From the NCBI GenBank assembly GCA_001466705.2, contig LATX02000001.1, positions 2,976,001 to 3,040,000 of the forward strand: 64,000 nucleotides of DNA, written 5' to 3'. The stretch is from Moniliophthora roreri (taxonomy: Eukaryota > Basidiomycota > Agaricomycetes > Agaricales > Marasmiaceae). This document shows, piece by piece, positions 22,315 to 33,639 of this stretch. The notes under the pieces were generated by a model. That model made no database searches. It was not told the DNA's origin and saw nothing but the letters and a program-made list of their open reading frames with translations. Position 1 is the stretch's first letter, and every line of letters begins with the position of its first letter. Made by a program: the position numbers and the translations under genes.

Positions 22315-23764
22315 ATGGTGTACCTCAACGCTAGACTGGGCCTTCCTCCCATTAATGTCGAGGTGCGTACCGACGACTTGGTTTAAGTGACTTGATCTTC
22401 AACGCGTTCTGCTACAGGGTATAGTCGAAGGAGCGGAAGGAGCTGCGTCCACTGCCGGCAGTCTGCTGAAGCCTAGCGTATTGGCCAAGATCCTGCCTTC
22501 TGTATCCTTGTCTTTGCCACTTGTCACAGCCAATGTGGATAGTTCGCCGGATCCAACAGGCGGCAACTCTGGAACCACCCAAGGAAGCGACACAGGAAGC
22601 GACACAGGAGGTAGTGATAGCGGTGGAAATACGGGAGGTGGTAATCAAGGAAGTGGAAATAATGGGGGAGCAACGACAGCCGGCGGTCAGACCACCGCGG
22701 GAAATGGTAGTGAAAATGCTGGTAACACTGGTGATAGTCAACCTACCAATACTGGTGGTGGAAACAGTCCACCTACCATCACAGGCACGAAAACTACCAC
22801 ACCGCAGAGTGGACAGACTGAAGGTGGTCAAGGAAATGGAACCCCTGGCGCACAACCGACGCAGCCGGGATCAGTTCCTGTTGCAGGAGGCGGAAGACCT
22901 ACAAGCGTTCCTGGTGGCAGTACCAACATTCAAGGGCTACCACTTTCTGCAGCTCCGGCCCCCCAATTCCCCTCGATTGGCGGACAACGTTATGTTACTG
23001 TGTCGTCTTCTGAAGATGCTCAGGCTTTCCTTCCGGCAACGTCCACACCGACAGTCTTTGCAACTTATAGCCTCGTCACTTTCACCGACTCGGCCGGTAT
23101 TGTTCATACCTCCACGTCCATGTTCACTTCTACGAGTTACGTTGCGGTACCAACTCCGACTTCAACATCAGCCTCGAACGCCCCTCGCTCTTCTAGTCCA
23201 GCAGGACTCATTGGTGGGTTAGTAGCAGGCATCGTCATCCTTTTGATTTTCATTGCTCTCGCTATTCGTCACCTACTTCGCAAAAGACGTACTGCCACCC
23301 GGACCATCTCATTCGACAAAGCCATGCCCGACTATCCTTTCACTGGTGAAGGTGCAACTAGTTATCCAGGTACTCCAACATCACTCGAATTCGCGATTCC
23401 TCAGGCACCCAGTCCCATGGTCATGGTCGCATCTAAATCTAGGTCCAGCCTCGTCAGCAACTTGATCGCTTCCGTAAGGAAGAGACCAGAGTCCGAGGAC
23501 AAGCCAGATCCGTTCCTGTCTGCATCGAGGAGGTCCTCTGCGAGTTTCGGTCCGGACCAGTGGTCGAGCAGTAACAGTCTGGTGTCGCGTTCTACTTCAT
23601 TCCGGAGTTTAGACTCGGTACAAGAAGAAGAGAACGTGGCGGGACCAAGTGCTACTCACGATCCGTTCGCCGATCCTAAACCCCGCGAACACGAGAAAGG
23701 CATAGAGAGCGATCCCTTTGCGGATCCTTCTCCTATACACAACCATCCCAACTCCCCAACCTAG
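22315..23764 (+). CDS. Mucin-like single-pass membrane protein, paralogue B
   Basis: From about 22430 the frame is open to TAG at 23762-23764. The N-terminus is uncertain: the best model starts MVYLNARLGLPPINVE at 22315 and splices a 49-nt intron into GIVEGAEGAASTAG, but this gives no classical signal peptide. The outer part is Gly/Ser/Thr/Asn-rich (GGNTGGGNQGSGNNGG-like). A conserved pre-membrane segment with ATYSLVTFTDSAG follows, then the helix GLIGGLVAGIVILLIFIALA and RKRR. The tail carries DYPFTGEGA, NLIASVRKRP, and two DPFADP copies. It aligns in order with paralogue A, whose tail has YPFIGHGA, SSVRSVRRKP and DPFADP, so the two are tandem paralogues. Function is unknown. Confidence 0.75.
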
Positions 23765-24046
23765 GATCTTTTTAAGATCGTTACTTTCGTTGAGACTTAC
23801 TCTCCCTACATACATATCTATTTGAACCACACTCGTTAGCGCATTGTATATTGGACACATTTGTTTGGGACTGACCATGTATGTAGTTATTGTAGATGCA
23901 ACCTATTGCTTTTGCAATGACTTCGGCAAGGGCGTATAATATTCGTAAGTATAGATATCTAGGATGGTGCTACAACAGGGTCATGCTGTCTGTGCAAATG
24001 TAATCTACAGTATTGTGCGAGGTCCATGATAGCTGTGGTTTGAAAA

Positions 24047-25297
24047 TCAAACCCCGAGAAGACGACCAATCCCACTCAACAATATTCTACTCCATATATC
24101 CGCGGACCATAATTGCCTCTGGTCAATGTATCTTTGAAGAAACAGACTCCCGTGCCGATATAGCTCCGCATCTCGAATCCGAAAATGGTCAAACGTCACA
24201 TCTATGCGAGGGGCATAGAGGTCGACCAGGGACATGGGAGACATGCAAAGATAAATGATTGTGGAGAATATCGTCTGAAGGAGACGGAATGGCGGGCACA
24301 ACCATGATGCAAGACGACGTAAAGGGCTCGGTGACTCCAACGAATGCCTGCGATCCGACAACTCTTCTTCGTTAAGAACACGGGTCCACCGACATTCCTG
24401 AGATACTAAAACAAAGGTCCCTTCCTCCCCAGCCCAGCTTCTTCTCAACTGGGCATCAATTCGCCCAAATTCATACAGCCGAGAGTTGATGTGATTGTAG
24501 GTGTGCCAATGATCGGCAAAGAAAGTGACCTTGGCCTCGTCATTCAACTCTCCACTTGAGCTTGGCTCAGCAATGTGTCCAGTCGACCTCGGAGCCTCGC
24601 CATCCACATCCGAGTTTGAGTCACCGTCAAACCTGAATGAAGCAGACCTGGCCGTACGCAGTTCCAGCTTCAAGTCGGCATTATCCAAGCGCCTGGTGTC
24701 TTCATTGAGCATGGTATACAGAAGATCGCGTCTGAGCTGCTCAACCCATCTAGGTGTATTCTTTGACGAATAAACCTGGATTCGGAAGTCGTGTAACTCA
24801 ACAAACGCAATTGTACGTCGTGCAGGCGGATATCCGGATAGTGACGGGAACAGCCAGAGGGTGACGTGAATACGATGGATAGTCACATAGTGCTTTTTGT
24901 CCTTCAATGAACATTGGTGTAGAGAGACAGTGGCCCAGCGCGGGTTGTCTCTGCGAGGTACATGGAAGGTGATGTAGAAGGACGAAAGCGATAGAGACAA
25001 GGCTGCGTCACGACGTGTGTAGGATGGTGACGACAAGGTAATCGTCAGGGGATAGAGCTTGAGGTGAATACCACGGATACGGATCCTTCCAGGAAATGTT
25101 CGCCAACAGATGCCGAAAAGAGGTAGTGTCAGGATCAGGATGATAGAGATCCGGGGGAAAAGTGAGGACATCGTCGTCGCACCGAGGAGCTCAATGCTCG
25201 TAGAGGGTAGAAGGAGTATTATGCTTTTGACACCTGTCGTCATGTCCAAAGGCTGCTGCGCAGGTCGGTCGAGATAGGGGACTCCTTCTGACATCAT
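24047..25297 (-). CDS. Unrecognised protein, 416 residues, possible membrane-associated
   Basis: A single uninterrupted frame from ATG 25295-25297 (MMSEGVPYLDRPAQ) to TAA/TAG near 24047, unusually long for an intron-rich neighbourhood. A hydrophobic segment near residues 45-62 (RISIILILTLPLFGICW) is followed by alternating hydrophobic/polar strands (RIRIRGIHLKLYPLTITLSS, HYVTIHRIHVTLWLF, VELHDFRIQVYS) and a second hydrophobic segment near residue 340 (FRLLQTIFSTIIYLCM). The strand pattern recalls the N-terminus of bridge-like lipid-transfer proteins such as FMP27/Hobbit, but this is only a resemblance in pattern. I do not recognise the family. Confidence 0.65.
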   Translation of the reverse strand: MMSEGVPYLDRPAQQPLDMTTGVKSIILLLPSTSIELLGATTMSSLFPRISIILILTLPLFGICWRTFPGRIRIRGIHLKLYPLTITLSSPSYTRRDAALSLSLSSFYITFHVPRRDNPRWATVSLHQCSLKDKKHYVTIHRIHVTLWLFPSLSGYPPARRTIAFVELHDFRIQVYSSKNTPRWVEQLRRDLLYTMLNEDTRRLDNADLKLELRTARSASFRFDGDSNSDVDGEAPRSTGHIAEPSSSGELNDEAKVTFFADHWHTYNHINSRLYEFGRIDAQLRRSWAGEEGTFVLVSQECRWTRVLNEEELSDRRHSLESPSPLRRLASWLCPPFRLLQTIFSTIIYLCMSPMSLVDLYAPRIDVTFDHFRIRDAELYRHGSLFLQRYIDQRQLWSADIWSRILLSGIGRLLGV

Positions 25298-26141
25298 TTC
25301 GCCTCTTTCCTGTGTAAAGTGAGCGGTCCTTTCGATGAGGTATAGTCGGGTACTTACGCATCATCGCGTCAGCCCAGGCTTAAAAATGGAGTCTCAACAC
25401 GTCAGAGGCGGCGCGGGGTGAACCAGGGGGTCAATCGGAAACAGAATGTCCAGGAATCATGAATGGGCGAAGTGGCTCTGTCCCATAGATTGTGGCGGCC
25501 CACGGTCAAGTCGTTGAACACGACATAGAGGTTGAGCAAGTTGAAGAATGCTGTTCGGGGTTTATATGACCGTGTGAATCTGTATGAACGCTCGTTCTAT
25601 AACTCCCCGAGTCATCAGTATATCAGCTCCAACGCGTTCAAGGTCTCTACGACTCCGAGAATCGTGCCCGCTGGTGAGTGCTACTCTCGCCGTGACTTGA
25701 AATTGACAATTTAGAACTGCCTCAGGCAATTTATTACGCCCCAAGTTATTATATGCACCTCGTAACGGGATCCAATTTACCGGCTACACCGATGACTTTC
25801 CAATAACTTCCTCCTTTCCCGTCTGCGTTCATGTGATCTTTGCCGCTACAAGGCTGGTGCCGTCGACGTAAGGCGCAATAGAGCGTATCGATGCAACAGT
25901 ACAACAATAGCATGGGGGACATCGGGTTGAAGCTCTGGAATATCACGACACGCGGGTTCCTGCTTGTTACTTTTGGACACTTGATTGCGTACAAGAAAGT
26001 CGCGCTGGAGACCAGTATTGATATCGATTGCGTTTTGATGCTCAGAAACTGACGCGTCCCTCACGATAGCATGTGGTTCTAAGATTTAACATATCTGCGT
26101 TCTCCAGGATACTGGAATGGCCAACTTCATTGTGTGATATC
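25298..26141. other. Intergenic stretch
   Basis: Upstream region of the 416-residue gene and left flank of the inverted repeat. No gene, RNA or known repeat was recognised. Confidence 0.5.
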
Positions 26142-29114
26142 GGTTCCGTCAATACCAAAACGCGTCCAAGGTTGACATCATGTGCCATGCTCCTGATAGT
26201 AACCCGTGCCTGACCAGCTTGACCGCTTCATGTTCGAACGAGTTCATTCATCGACAAAGAAGAGCTCCCCACTCCCGACATTTCATTCGGGTTTTCGAAT
26301 TGTTTCTCTTCACTATTCTTGAGCCCTGTTGACCTCACTTCTGGTGCAAGCCAGTCGTTGGTTGCCCAAGGTTACCCATCTTATTCCCCACACCCGTTCA
26401 ACCCCGTGTTCTGTTTTTCTCCGCCCATCTTCAGACAAAAATGATATTCCCAAACGCCTTCTCATTTATCCGGTCCGCTTCGGACCATTTGGGATTCTTC
26501 CATCGTCACCTGTCCTCCTTCACAGTACAAAGCATGCTGTTTCTCATGTTTCCCCAAACAGTTATTCCGACATCAGATGCGCTCTTCTTTCAATAAATAC
26601 CGTCTTCTATGAATAGGCTGCTTCTTGGAGAGCTCATCAATCCGCTATGGCGCGAGCGATACCTACTAACACGAATGCAATTCTACTCGCCATTTTCATT
26701 GCCTTCGGTACGTGTTATCACCTCTTTACCACTGAATATCTTATTCATGCCTTCTCCAGGAGGTATGCCGTTCTTAGTTGACGTGTCTTGGCAATTGCTG
26801 AATGTTAGTCCACTTTCCAAAGGGTTCTTATTCGGATATGACATTGGTGTCATTTCAGTATGTGACCTACCTATTTCACACCTTTCCTCTGCTTATTGGC
26901 GCTCTTAGGGATGTCTTATTATGCCAGACTTTCAATGGCGTTTCGGTGAACCCGATGGCAACGGTGGATATCATCTGACTCCAGACCGACAATCTCTCAT
27001 CACTTCGTTGCTTTCGGCTGGTACCTTTGTGTATGTCCGACGTCCGAGTTATGAAGAACTGTCACTCACTCATTGAATTAGTGGTGCATTGGCTCAAGCA
27101 TTCACGGCAGACTCTCTCGGTCGAAGACCCTCCATCCTCATTTGGTCTGCTATTTTCACCATTGGAACGGCCATTCAGACAGGTACCGAATTCTCGGTCG
27201 CCCAAATAACAATTGGAAGGTTCATTGCTGGCTTGGGAGTCGGAGCCCTTTCTGGTCTGTACTTTCGTGCTAGTGTGGGACAGAATACTGATAGTTCTTC
27301 TGGATCCAGCTATCGTGCCGTACGCGAATACAGCCAACCAAGTCATTCTCATTCTAACATCTCATATAGACTGTATAACGGAGAGACATCTCCTAAGGCA
27401 TTGAGAGGTACCTTACTCGTGCTGTACCAGCTGCAAATCATCGTTGGGTGTGTAACATCCATACGACTATTTCGTCTGCTCTAATTCTCTTCGCAGCATC
27501 TTCATTAGTTATATTGTCGATCTTGGAACCCATAAAATTCCAGGGTCTGCATCATGGCGTATTCCTGTTGGCTTGCAGCTACTTTGGGGTCTCATCCTGC
27601 TTTCTGGTATCTTCTTCCTTCCAGAATCTCCGTGCGTACATTCGTTACTGTCAGTTTAGTGAAATACTGATATTACTTTCAGTCGACACTTACTTGGTAC
27701 GAGACGGGAAGACGAGGCTCGTAAAGTGATTGCGAACCTGAACAGTGTACCCCTCGACGATCCTCTTGTGGATGAACAGGTCGAGGAACTCATGTACGCG
27801 ATCAACGCTGAGAATGAAGGCGGCAAGGCAACCTGGGCTGAATGCTTCTCCACGAGAAATGCGTTGTGGAAGCGAACTGGCAATGGGATGATGTTACAGT
27901 TCATCCAACAGCTGAATGGTCAAAACTTTTACTACTACTACGGAGATACCTTTTTCCAGAGTGCTGGTACAGAGTACGTGTTACTCGCGTCGTCATCATG
28001 TCTTTCCTTTCTGATCACCTCTTCGTTCTCAGTTTGAGTCCCTATGTCATTCAAACCATTCTTGGAGCTGTGTCCGTGGTAGGCACGCTACCCGCCTTGG
28101 TGAGTAAATGCTATATAATGGTCGAATTCGGTCTAATGGTCACTGTATAGTACCTGATTGAAGCTTGGGGACGTCGTAGATCGCTTCTTGTAGGATCTGT
28201 TCTTGAAGCAATTTGCTCTCTGGTGGTATGCATGCTCTTTCTGGATCCAAGCATTCTCTTAAGTCAGCTATTAGGCTGGTCTCGTCGGACATCTGACTCT
28301 GGCACCAGCGCATACACCAAAAGAACTTTTGACCGCAAGAAACAAGGCAGGTGGAGACGCCCTTATTGCCTTTGCTGTTTTGCACGTCTTTTCGTTCTCC
28401 GTCTTCTGGGGACCTGTACCGTGGGTTTCTGCACATGCACATTGAGTGTCTCTTCACTGACTTGTACTGGCATTCACAGATGGGTCTACCTTGGGGAATC
28501 ATTCCCGCTCCGAGTACGACCTAAATCCATTGCACTCGGTAGTGCCACCAACTGGCTCTGGAACTTCTTACTCTCGTTCTTTGCACCAAAGATTGCTGCC
28601 GAGTGTGTATTGTGTATTTCTTGTTTCTTGGTCTTGCTGACGTCTTGCTCATATAGTATTGGGCCTCTGATTCTCATGATCTTCTTCGGAATGCTCGTAA
28701 GTGTTCACTCGGCCTCTACATTAAATGGCGCCTTACCAACCTTTCAATACAGGTGTTCGGCTTTGTCTATGTCTGGCTTTTCATCCCAGAAACGAAAGGA
28801 CTCAGTTTGGAAGAGGTGTGTAGTCGTCGTCTTTTACAATGGCTTGGTCTGTCGTTGACTTTGATGCTCCAGGTCGACGAGATGTACAGAGCCGGCGTTA
28901 AGCCCTGGAACTCTGTCAACTGGAAACCCCATCTTTTAGACAATGTCCACAAAAAGCATGAAGTGCAGGAGGACGATATGTCAAAGTCTCACGATGTGTA
29001 GTAAAGTGTTTCCTTGATGAAGCTTAGACGATACCGGTGTTACAGTGCGGTGTTCAAGTAGTTGTATCTGAAAGGACTTCATCAGTGGCGAGCCGGGGTT
29101 TCACCGAGAATCGT
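26142..29114. repeat. Left arm of a ~3-kb inverted repeat
   Basis: Base-by-base reading against the reverse complement of 30572-33542 shows the same sequence from ggttccgtca (26142) through the whole transporter to gagaatcgt (about 29114). Divergence consists of scattered substitutions and small indels, more in the outer 5' flank, introns and inner end than in exons. The arm carries promoter, leader and coding region of one MFS transporter. Confidence 0.92.
26647..29001 (+). CDS. MFS sugar transporter (left copy)
   Basis: ATG at 26647-26649, TAG at 28999-29001. Spliced exons give [67 protein letters not shown], and [16 protein letters not shown] (the D-x-x-GRR signature). They continue with [31 protein letters not shown] (PESPR-type partner LPESPRHLL follows), [56 protein letters not shown] and [20 protein letters not shown]. 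These are the Sugar_tr family signatures of 12-TM proton-sugar symporters of the plasma membrane. The cytosolic tail ends DDMSKSHDV. About ten short introns. The right copy differs by only a few residues, for example FFAPK versus FFSPK and HDV versus HDA. Substrate cannot be told. Confidence 0.94.
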
Positions 29115-29561
29115 GTTGAGCAACGCCAACGTCAACCACTTTATCACTCCCATCATGGGGCGTTTGCCTTGCAGTGATCTAGATTCTCCGAGACCACGGT
29201 TAATCGAATTACACTCCCGCGCCTTCTTTTCTCCCGCTGCGTCAAACTTTCGAGAAGAAGGACCGGCTCATGTCAGCTGGGGAGGCTATATTTTACTTTC
29301 AAACCCTGAGAGCCCGAGATCCTGGATCTTTAGGGAACGTTGAATTAGTTCGGACGAATCCGACGAATAAAAGACCAGTCCTTCGTTCATTGATTATGGT
29401 GCCTTCACCTGCAATGTCGTAATCGAACCATCTCTGATTTCAGTAACGATGATACACCCTCCTGTTGAGCACGTAAGGTCGAGAACTTGATGGCATGATA
29501 AGGATTTCTCCTCGGTTATGGCATTGAGGGTGATATCAGTTACATCTGGCCCTCACCCTTC

Positions 29562-29966
29562 TTAAATCTGGTTTTCGTTGTTGAATGCATGCAGCCACCC
29601 GCGAGGCGATCTATCATATATGCCATATGGTTCCCAAAACCTAACATTCGCAGCTGCAACGTAGCTGTATGATGTAGCGGTGTCATCGGACAAGTATTCT
29701 AAATTCATAGCAAACCGCTTTGGCCGTCGTTTTTCTATTCCGATATAATATGGTCGCCAGGTAGTTGTACAAACGAGTACTGCATTCCAATTTTTCTGTT
29801 GCGTGAAGTTTATAACTGAATCGGGTGCTGATGCACAGTCTGGTGCGCAAAAAGTCCTTCCCGTCCCACCAAAATAGGCCCATGGGAAGGGGGACGTGAC
29901 GAATGGGCTGTACGGTCCGTTTCCGTGTTTCTGTAGTATCCAAATCGAACCACTGGTTGTACTCAT
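29562..29966 (-). CDS. Unrecognised intronless ORF, 134 residues
   Basis: ATG at 29964-29966 opens MSTTSGSIWILQKHGNGPYS and the frame continues through PWAYFGGTGRTFCAPDCASA, FTQQKNWNAVLVCTTTWRPY and AAANVRFWEPYGIYDRSPRG to a stop at 29562. Cys and aromatic residues are plentiful. No signal peptide or known domain is visible. It sits in the spacer between the transporter arms and is not repeated elsewhere in the window. It could be a genuine small gene, part of a spliced gene, or chance; codon bias cannot decide it by eye. Confidence 0.4.
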   Translation of the reverse strand: MSTTSGSIWILQKHGNGPYSPFVTSPFPWAYFGGTGRTFCAPDCASAPDSVINFTQQKNWNAVLVCTTTWRPYYIGIEKRRPKRFAMNLEYLSDDTATSYSYVAAANVRFWEPYGIYDRSPRGWLHAFNNENQI

Positions 29967-29989
29967 TTTCGTTAGTGCACTGGTACCAT

Positions 29990-30154
29990 CAGCTCTCAAC
30001 TACAAGTGCCTTATTCCCGAGACGAAAGGGCTTGAGTATCTATCATGGCTCTTTAGTCGACGAATTGTATCGCTCTATGGCATTCTTCAGACTGGAGAAC
30101 GAGGGGGTACATGAAGCAATTCAGTACCAGCATGAGTTGAAGGTGAAGGGATGA
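29990..30154 (+). pseudogene. C-terminal fragment of an MFS sugar transporter
   Basis: The sequence reads LIPETKGL, then after an apparent very short intron or deletion, VDELYRSMAFFRLENEGVHE and a tail ending KVKG before TGA at about 30152-30154. [16 protein letters not shown] is the invariant end of the last transmembrane segment and loop of sugar transporters. Nothing of the upstream eleven helices remains. It differs from the tails of the two flanking copies ([11 protein letters not shown]), so it comes from another paralogue, not from decay of one arm. Confidence 0.65.
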
Positions 30155-30256
30155 GTTGGTTGTGTTGTGTGTATGTACGACAAGGGTATCGAATCAAGAG
30201 ACCGAGATACTCACAATGAAACCGTTAGAATTGAGATCAAGGAAGCACTTTAAGCG

Positions 30257-30601
30257 CTACTTAGAGGCAGCTCCATTGCAGCACCCGATGTATAACCCTG
30301 TCTGGTAGCATTTAATTAAGCAAGCAATGTATCCCTCTTCCCTAGGGCCCCCAGTTTGGAGGGTTCGACTGACAAACGGTGCTGCGTCAGTCAATTTAGT
30401 CAAATCGTAGTTGGCGAGAGATTGGCCGAAGAGGCTAAGGAAGATTGTCTTCCTTGCGGAGAGGAATATGTTGATAGGGTGCGGGGAGGTAGGGGGTGAG
30501 AATGCAGGTGGTTGAGTAGAGAAGAGGACGTTGCGGTGAATTCGCTGCTCAATTCTGAGTTTACCGGTACTACGATTCTCGGCGAAAACCCGGCTCGTCA
30601 C
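30257..30601 (-). pseudogene. Fragment related to the PA-domain-like gene at 36859
   Basis: The minus-strand frame contains SLANYDLTKLTDAAPFVSRT and GGPREEGYIACLI. The gene at 36859-37936 has SLANYDGSKLTSTAAFVNQS and GAPREAGYLIAWLI in the same order. Only this middle portion is present; the 5' part and C-terminus are missing or scrambled. It lies at the inner edge of the right arm of the inverted repeat and probably marks an older rearrangement. Confidence 0.65.
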
Positions 30602-33542
30602 CGCCGTACAACTAATGAAGTTCTTTCAGATACAATTACATGAACACCGCACTGTAACACCGATATGGTCTAAACTTCATCAAGAAAACACTTCGTTACG
30701 CATCGTGAGACTTTGACATATCGTCCTCCTGCACTTCACGCTTTTTGTGGACATTGTCCAGAAGATGGGGTTTCCAGTTGACAGAGTTCCAGGGCTTAAC
30801 GCCGGCTCTGTACATCTCGTCGACCTGGGGCCAAAGTCAACGACAGACCAAACCATTGCAAAAGATATAAGGACAACTACACACCTCTTCCAAACTGAGT
30901 CCTTTCGTTTCTGGGATGAAAAGCCAGACGTAAGCGAAACCGAACACCTGTATTGAAAGGTTGGTGAGGCGCCATTTAACGTAGAGGCCGAGTGAACACT
31001 TACGAGCATTCCGAAGAAGATCATGAGAATCAGAGGCCCAATACTATGTGGACAAGACGTCAGCAAGACCAAGAAACAAGAAATACACAATACACACTCG
31101 GCAGCGATCTTTGGTGAAAAGAACGAGAGTAAGAAGTTCCAGAGCCAGTTGGTGGCACTACCGAGTGCAATGGATTTAGGTCGTACTCGGAGCGGGAATG
31201 ATTCCCCAAGGTAGACCCATCTATGGACGCAGTACAAGTCAGTGAAGAGACACTCAATGTGCATGTGCAGAAACTCACGGTACAGGTCCCCAGAATACGG
31301 CAAATGAAAAGACATGCAGAACAGCAAAGGCAATAAGGGCGTCTCCACCTGCCTTGTTTCTTGCGGTCAAAAGTTCTTTTGGTGTATGCGCTGGTGCCAG
31401 AGTCAGATGTCCGACGAGACCAGCCTAATAGCTGACTTAAGAGAATGCTTGGATCCAGAAAGAGCATGCATACCACCAGAGAGCAAATTGCTTCAAGAAC
31501 AGATCCTACAAGAAGCGATCTACGACGTCCCCAAGCTTCAATCAGGTACTATACAGTGACCGTTAGACTCGAATTCGACCATTATATAGCATTTACTCAC
31601 CAAGGCGGGTATCGTGCCTACCACAGATACGCCTCCGAGAATGGTTTGAATGACAAAGGGACTCAACCTAAGGACGGAGAGATGGTCAGTAAAAAAAGAT
31701 ACGACGACGACACAAGTAATACACACTCTGTACCAGCACTCTGGAAAAAGGTATCTCCGTAGTAGTAGTAAAAGTTTTGACCGTTCAGTTGTTGGATGAA
31801 CTGTAACATCATCCCATTGCCAGTTCGCTTCCACAACGCATTTCTCGTGGAGAAGCATTCAGCCCAGGTTGCCTTGCCGCCTTCATTCTCAGCGTTGATC
31901 GCGTACATGAGTTCCTCGACCTGTTCATCCACAAGAGGATCGTCGAGGGGTACACTGTTCAGGTTCGCAATCACTTTACGAGCCTCGTCTTCCCGTCTCG
32001 TACCAAGTAAGTGTCGACTGAAAGTAATATCAGTATTTCACTAAACTGACAGTAACGAATGTACGCACGGAGATTCTGGAAGGAAGAAGATACCAGAAAG
32101 CAGGATGAGACCCCAAAGTAGCTGCAAGCCAACAGGAATACGCCATGATGCAGACCCTGGAATTTTATGGGTTCCAAGATCGACAACATAACTAATGAAA
32201 ATGCTGCGAAGAGGATCAGAGCAGATGAGACACTCGTATGGATTTACACACCCAACGATGATTTGCAGCTGGTACAGCACGAGTAAGGTACCTCTCAATG
32301 CCTTAGGAGATGTCTCTCCGTTATACAGTCTATATGAGATGTTAGAATGAGAATGACTTGGTTGGCCGTATTCGCGTACGGCACGATAGCTGGATCCAGA
32401 AGAACTATCAGTATTCTGTCCCACACTAGCACGAAAGTACAGACCAGAAAGGGCTCCGACTCCCAAGCCAGCAATGAACCTTCCAATTGTTATTTGGGCG
32501 ACCGAGAATTCGGTACCTGTCTGAATGGCCGTTCCAATGGTGAAAATAGCAGACCAGATGAGGATGGAGGGTCTTCGACCGAGAGAGTCTGCCGTGAATG
32601 CTTGAGCCAATGCACCACTAATTCAATGAGTGAGTGACAGTTCTTCATAACTCGGACGTCGGACATACACAAAGGTACCAGCCGAAAGCAACGAAGTGAT
32701 GAGAGATTGTCGGTCTGGAGTCAGATGATATCCACCGTTGCCATCGGGTTCACCGAAACGCCATTGAAAGTCTGGCATAATAAGACATCCCTAAGAGCGC
32801 CAATAAGCAGAGGAAAGGTGTGAAATAGGTAGGTCACATACTGAAATGACACCAATGTCATATCCGAATAAGAACCCTTTGGAAAGTGGACTAACATTCA
32901 GCAATTGCCAAGACACGTCAACTAAGAACGGCATACCTCCTGGAGAAGGCATGAATAAGATATTCAGTGGTAAAGAGGTGACAACGTACCGAAGGCAATG
33001 AAAATGGCGAGTAGAATTGCATTCGTGTTAGTAGGTATCGCTCGCGCCATAGCGGATTGATGAGCTCTCCAAGAAGAAGCCTACCCATGGAAGACGGTAT
33101 TTATTGTATGAGAAGCGCATTAGATTAGTTGGGGAAACATGAGAACAACATGCTTTGTACAGTGAAGGGGGACAGGTGATGATGGAAGATCCAAAACGGT
33201 CCGAAGTGGACCGGATAAATGGGACGGTGCTGGAGAAAACAGTACACGGGGTTTAACGGGTGTGGGGAAGAAGTTGGGCAACCTTGGGCAACCAATGACT
33301 GGCTTGCACCAGAAGTGAGGTGAAGAGGGCTCAGAATGGTGAAGAGAAACGATAAAACACTCAATTGGAACACCTGAATGGAATGTCGGGAGTGGGGAGC
33401 ATTTCTTCGTCGATGAATGAACTCATTCCTGAAGCGGTCAGGCTGGTCAGGCTGGTCAGGCGCGGGTCACTACCAGGAACACAATGTCAACCTTGGACGC
33501 GTTTTGATGAACGATTTCTTTCGATAAATCAGTGACGGAACC
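30572..33542. repeat. Right arm of the ~3-kb inverted repeat
   Basis: Reverse complement of the left arm 26142-29114 with few differences. The transporter coding spans in both arms are exactly 2,355 nt from start to stop. Outer flank carries extra copies of a gaccagcct-type short repeat near 33440-33465 that is shorter in the left arm. Confidence 0.92.
30696..33050 (-). CDS. MFS sugar transporter (right copy)
   Basis: Reads leftwards from ATG 33048-33050 ([20 protein letters not shown]) to TAA 30696-30698 (DDMSKSHDA). Exon order, intron positions and Sugar_tr signatures are those of the left copy: [83 protein letters not shown]. Observed protein changes are conservative ([11 protein letters not shown] becomes LGGVSVVGTIP; FFAPK becomes FFSPK). 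No frame break was found, so both copies look functional. Their start codons face outward and the stops face the spacer, so the genes are convergent. Substrate and regulation are not evident; the promoters are also duplicated. Confidence 0.93.
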
Positions 33543-33639
33543 GAATGCTGCTTTAGCTAGTCCACTGCCTTAACCTGGGATCTGATACGATGCGAAAGCG
33601 GCAAATACGCTGAAGTGTAAATGTATGGTCAATATAAGG

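Larger units (their letters stand above)
29115..30571. other. Spacer of the inverted repeat, containing gene relics
   Basis: About 1,457 nt separates the arms. It is not palindromic. It contains an uncharacterised minus-strand ORF (29562-29966), a C-terminal scrap of a sugar transporter (about 29990-30154), and a scrap similar to the PA-domain-like gene at 36859 (about 30257-30571 and slightly beyond). 29115-29561 shows no recognisable content. Confidence 0.8.
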
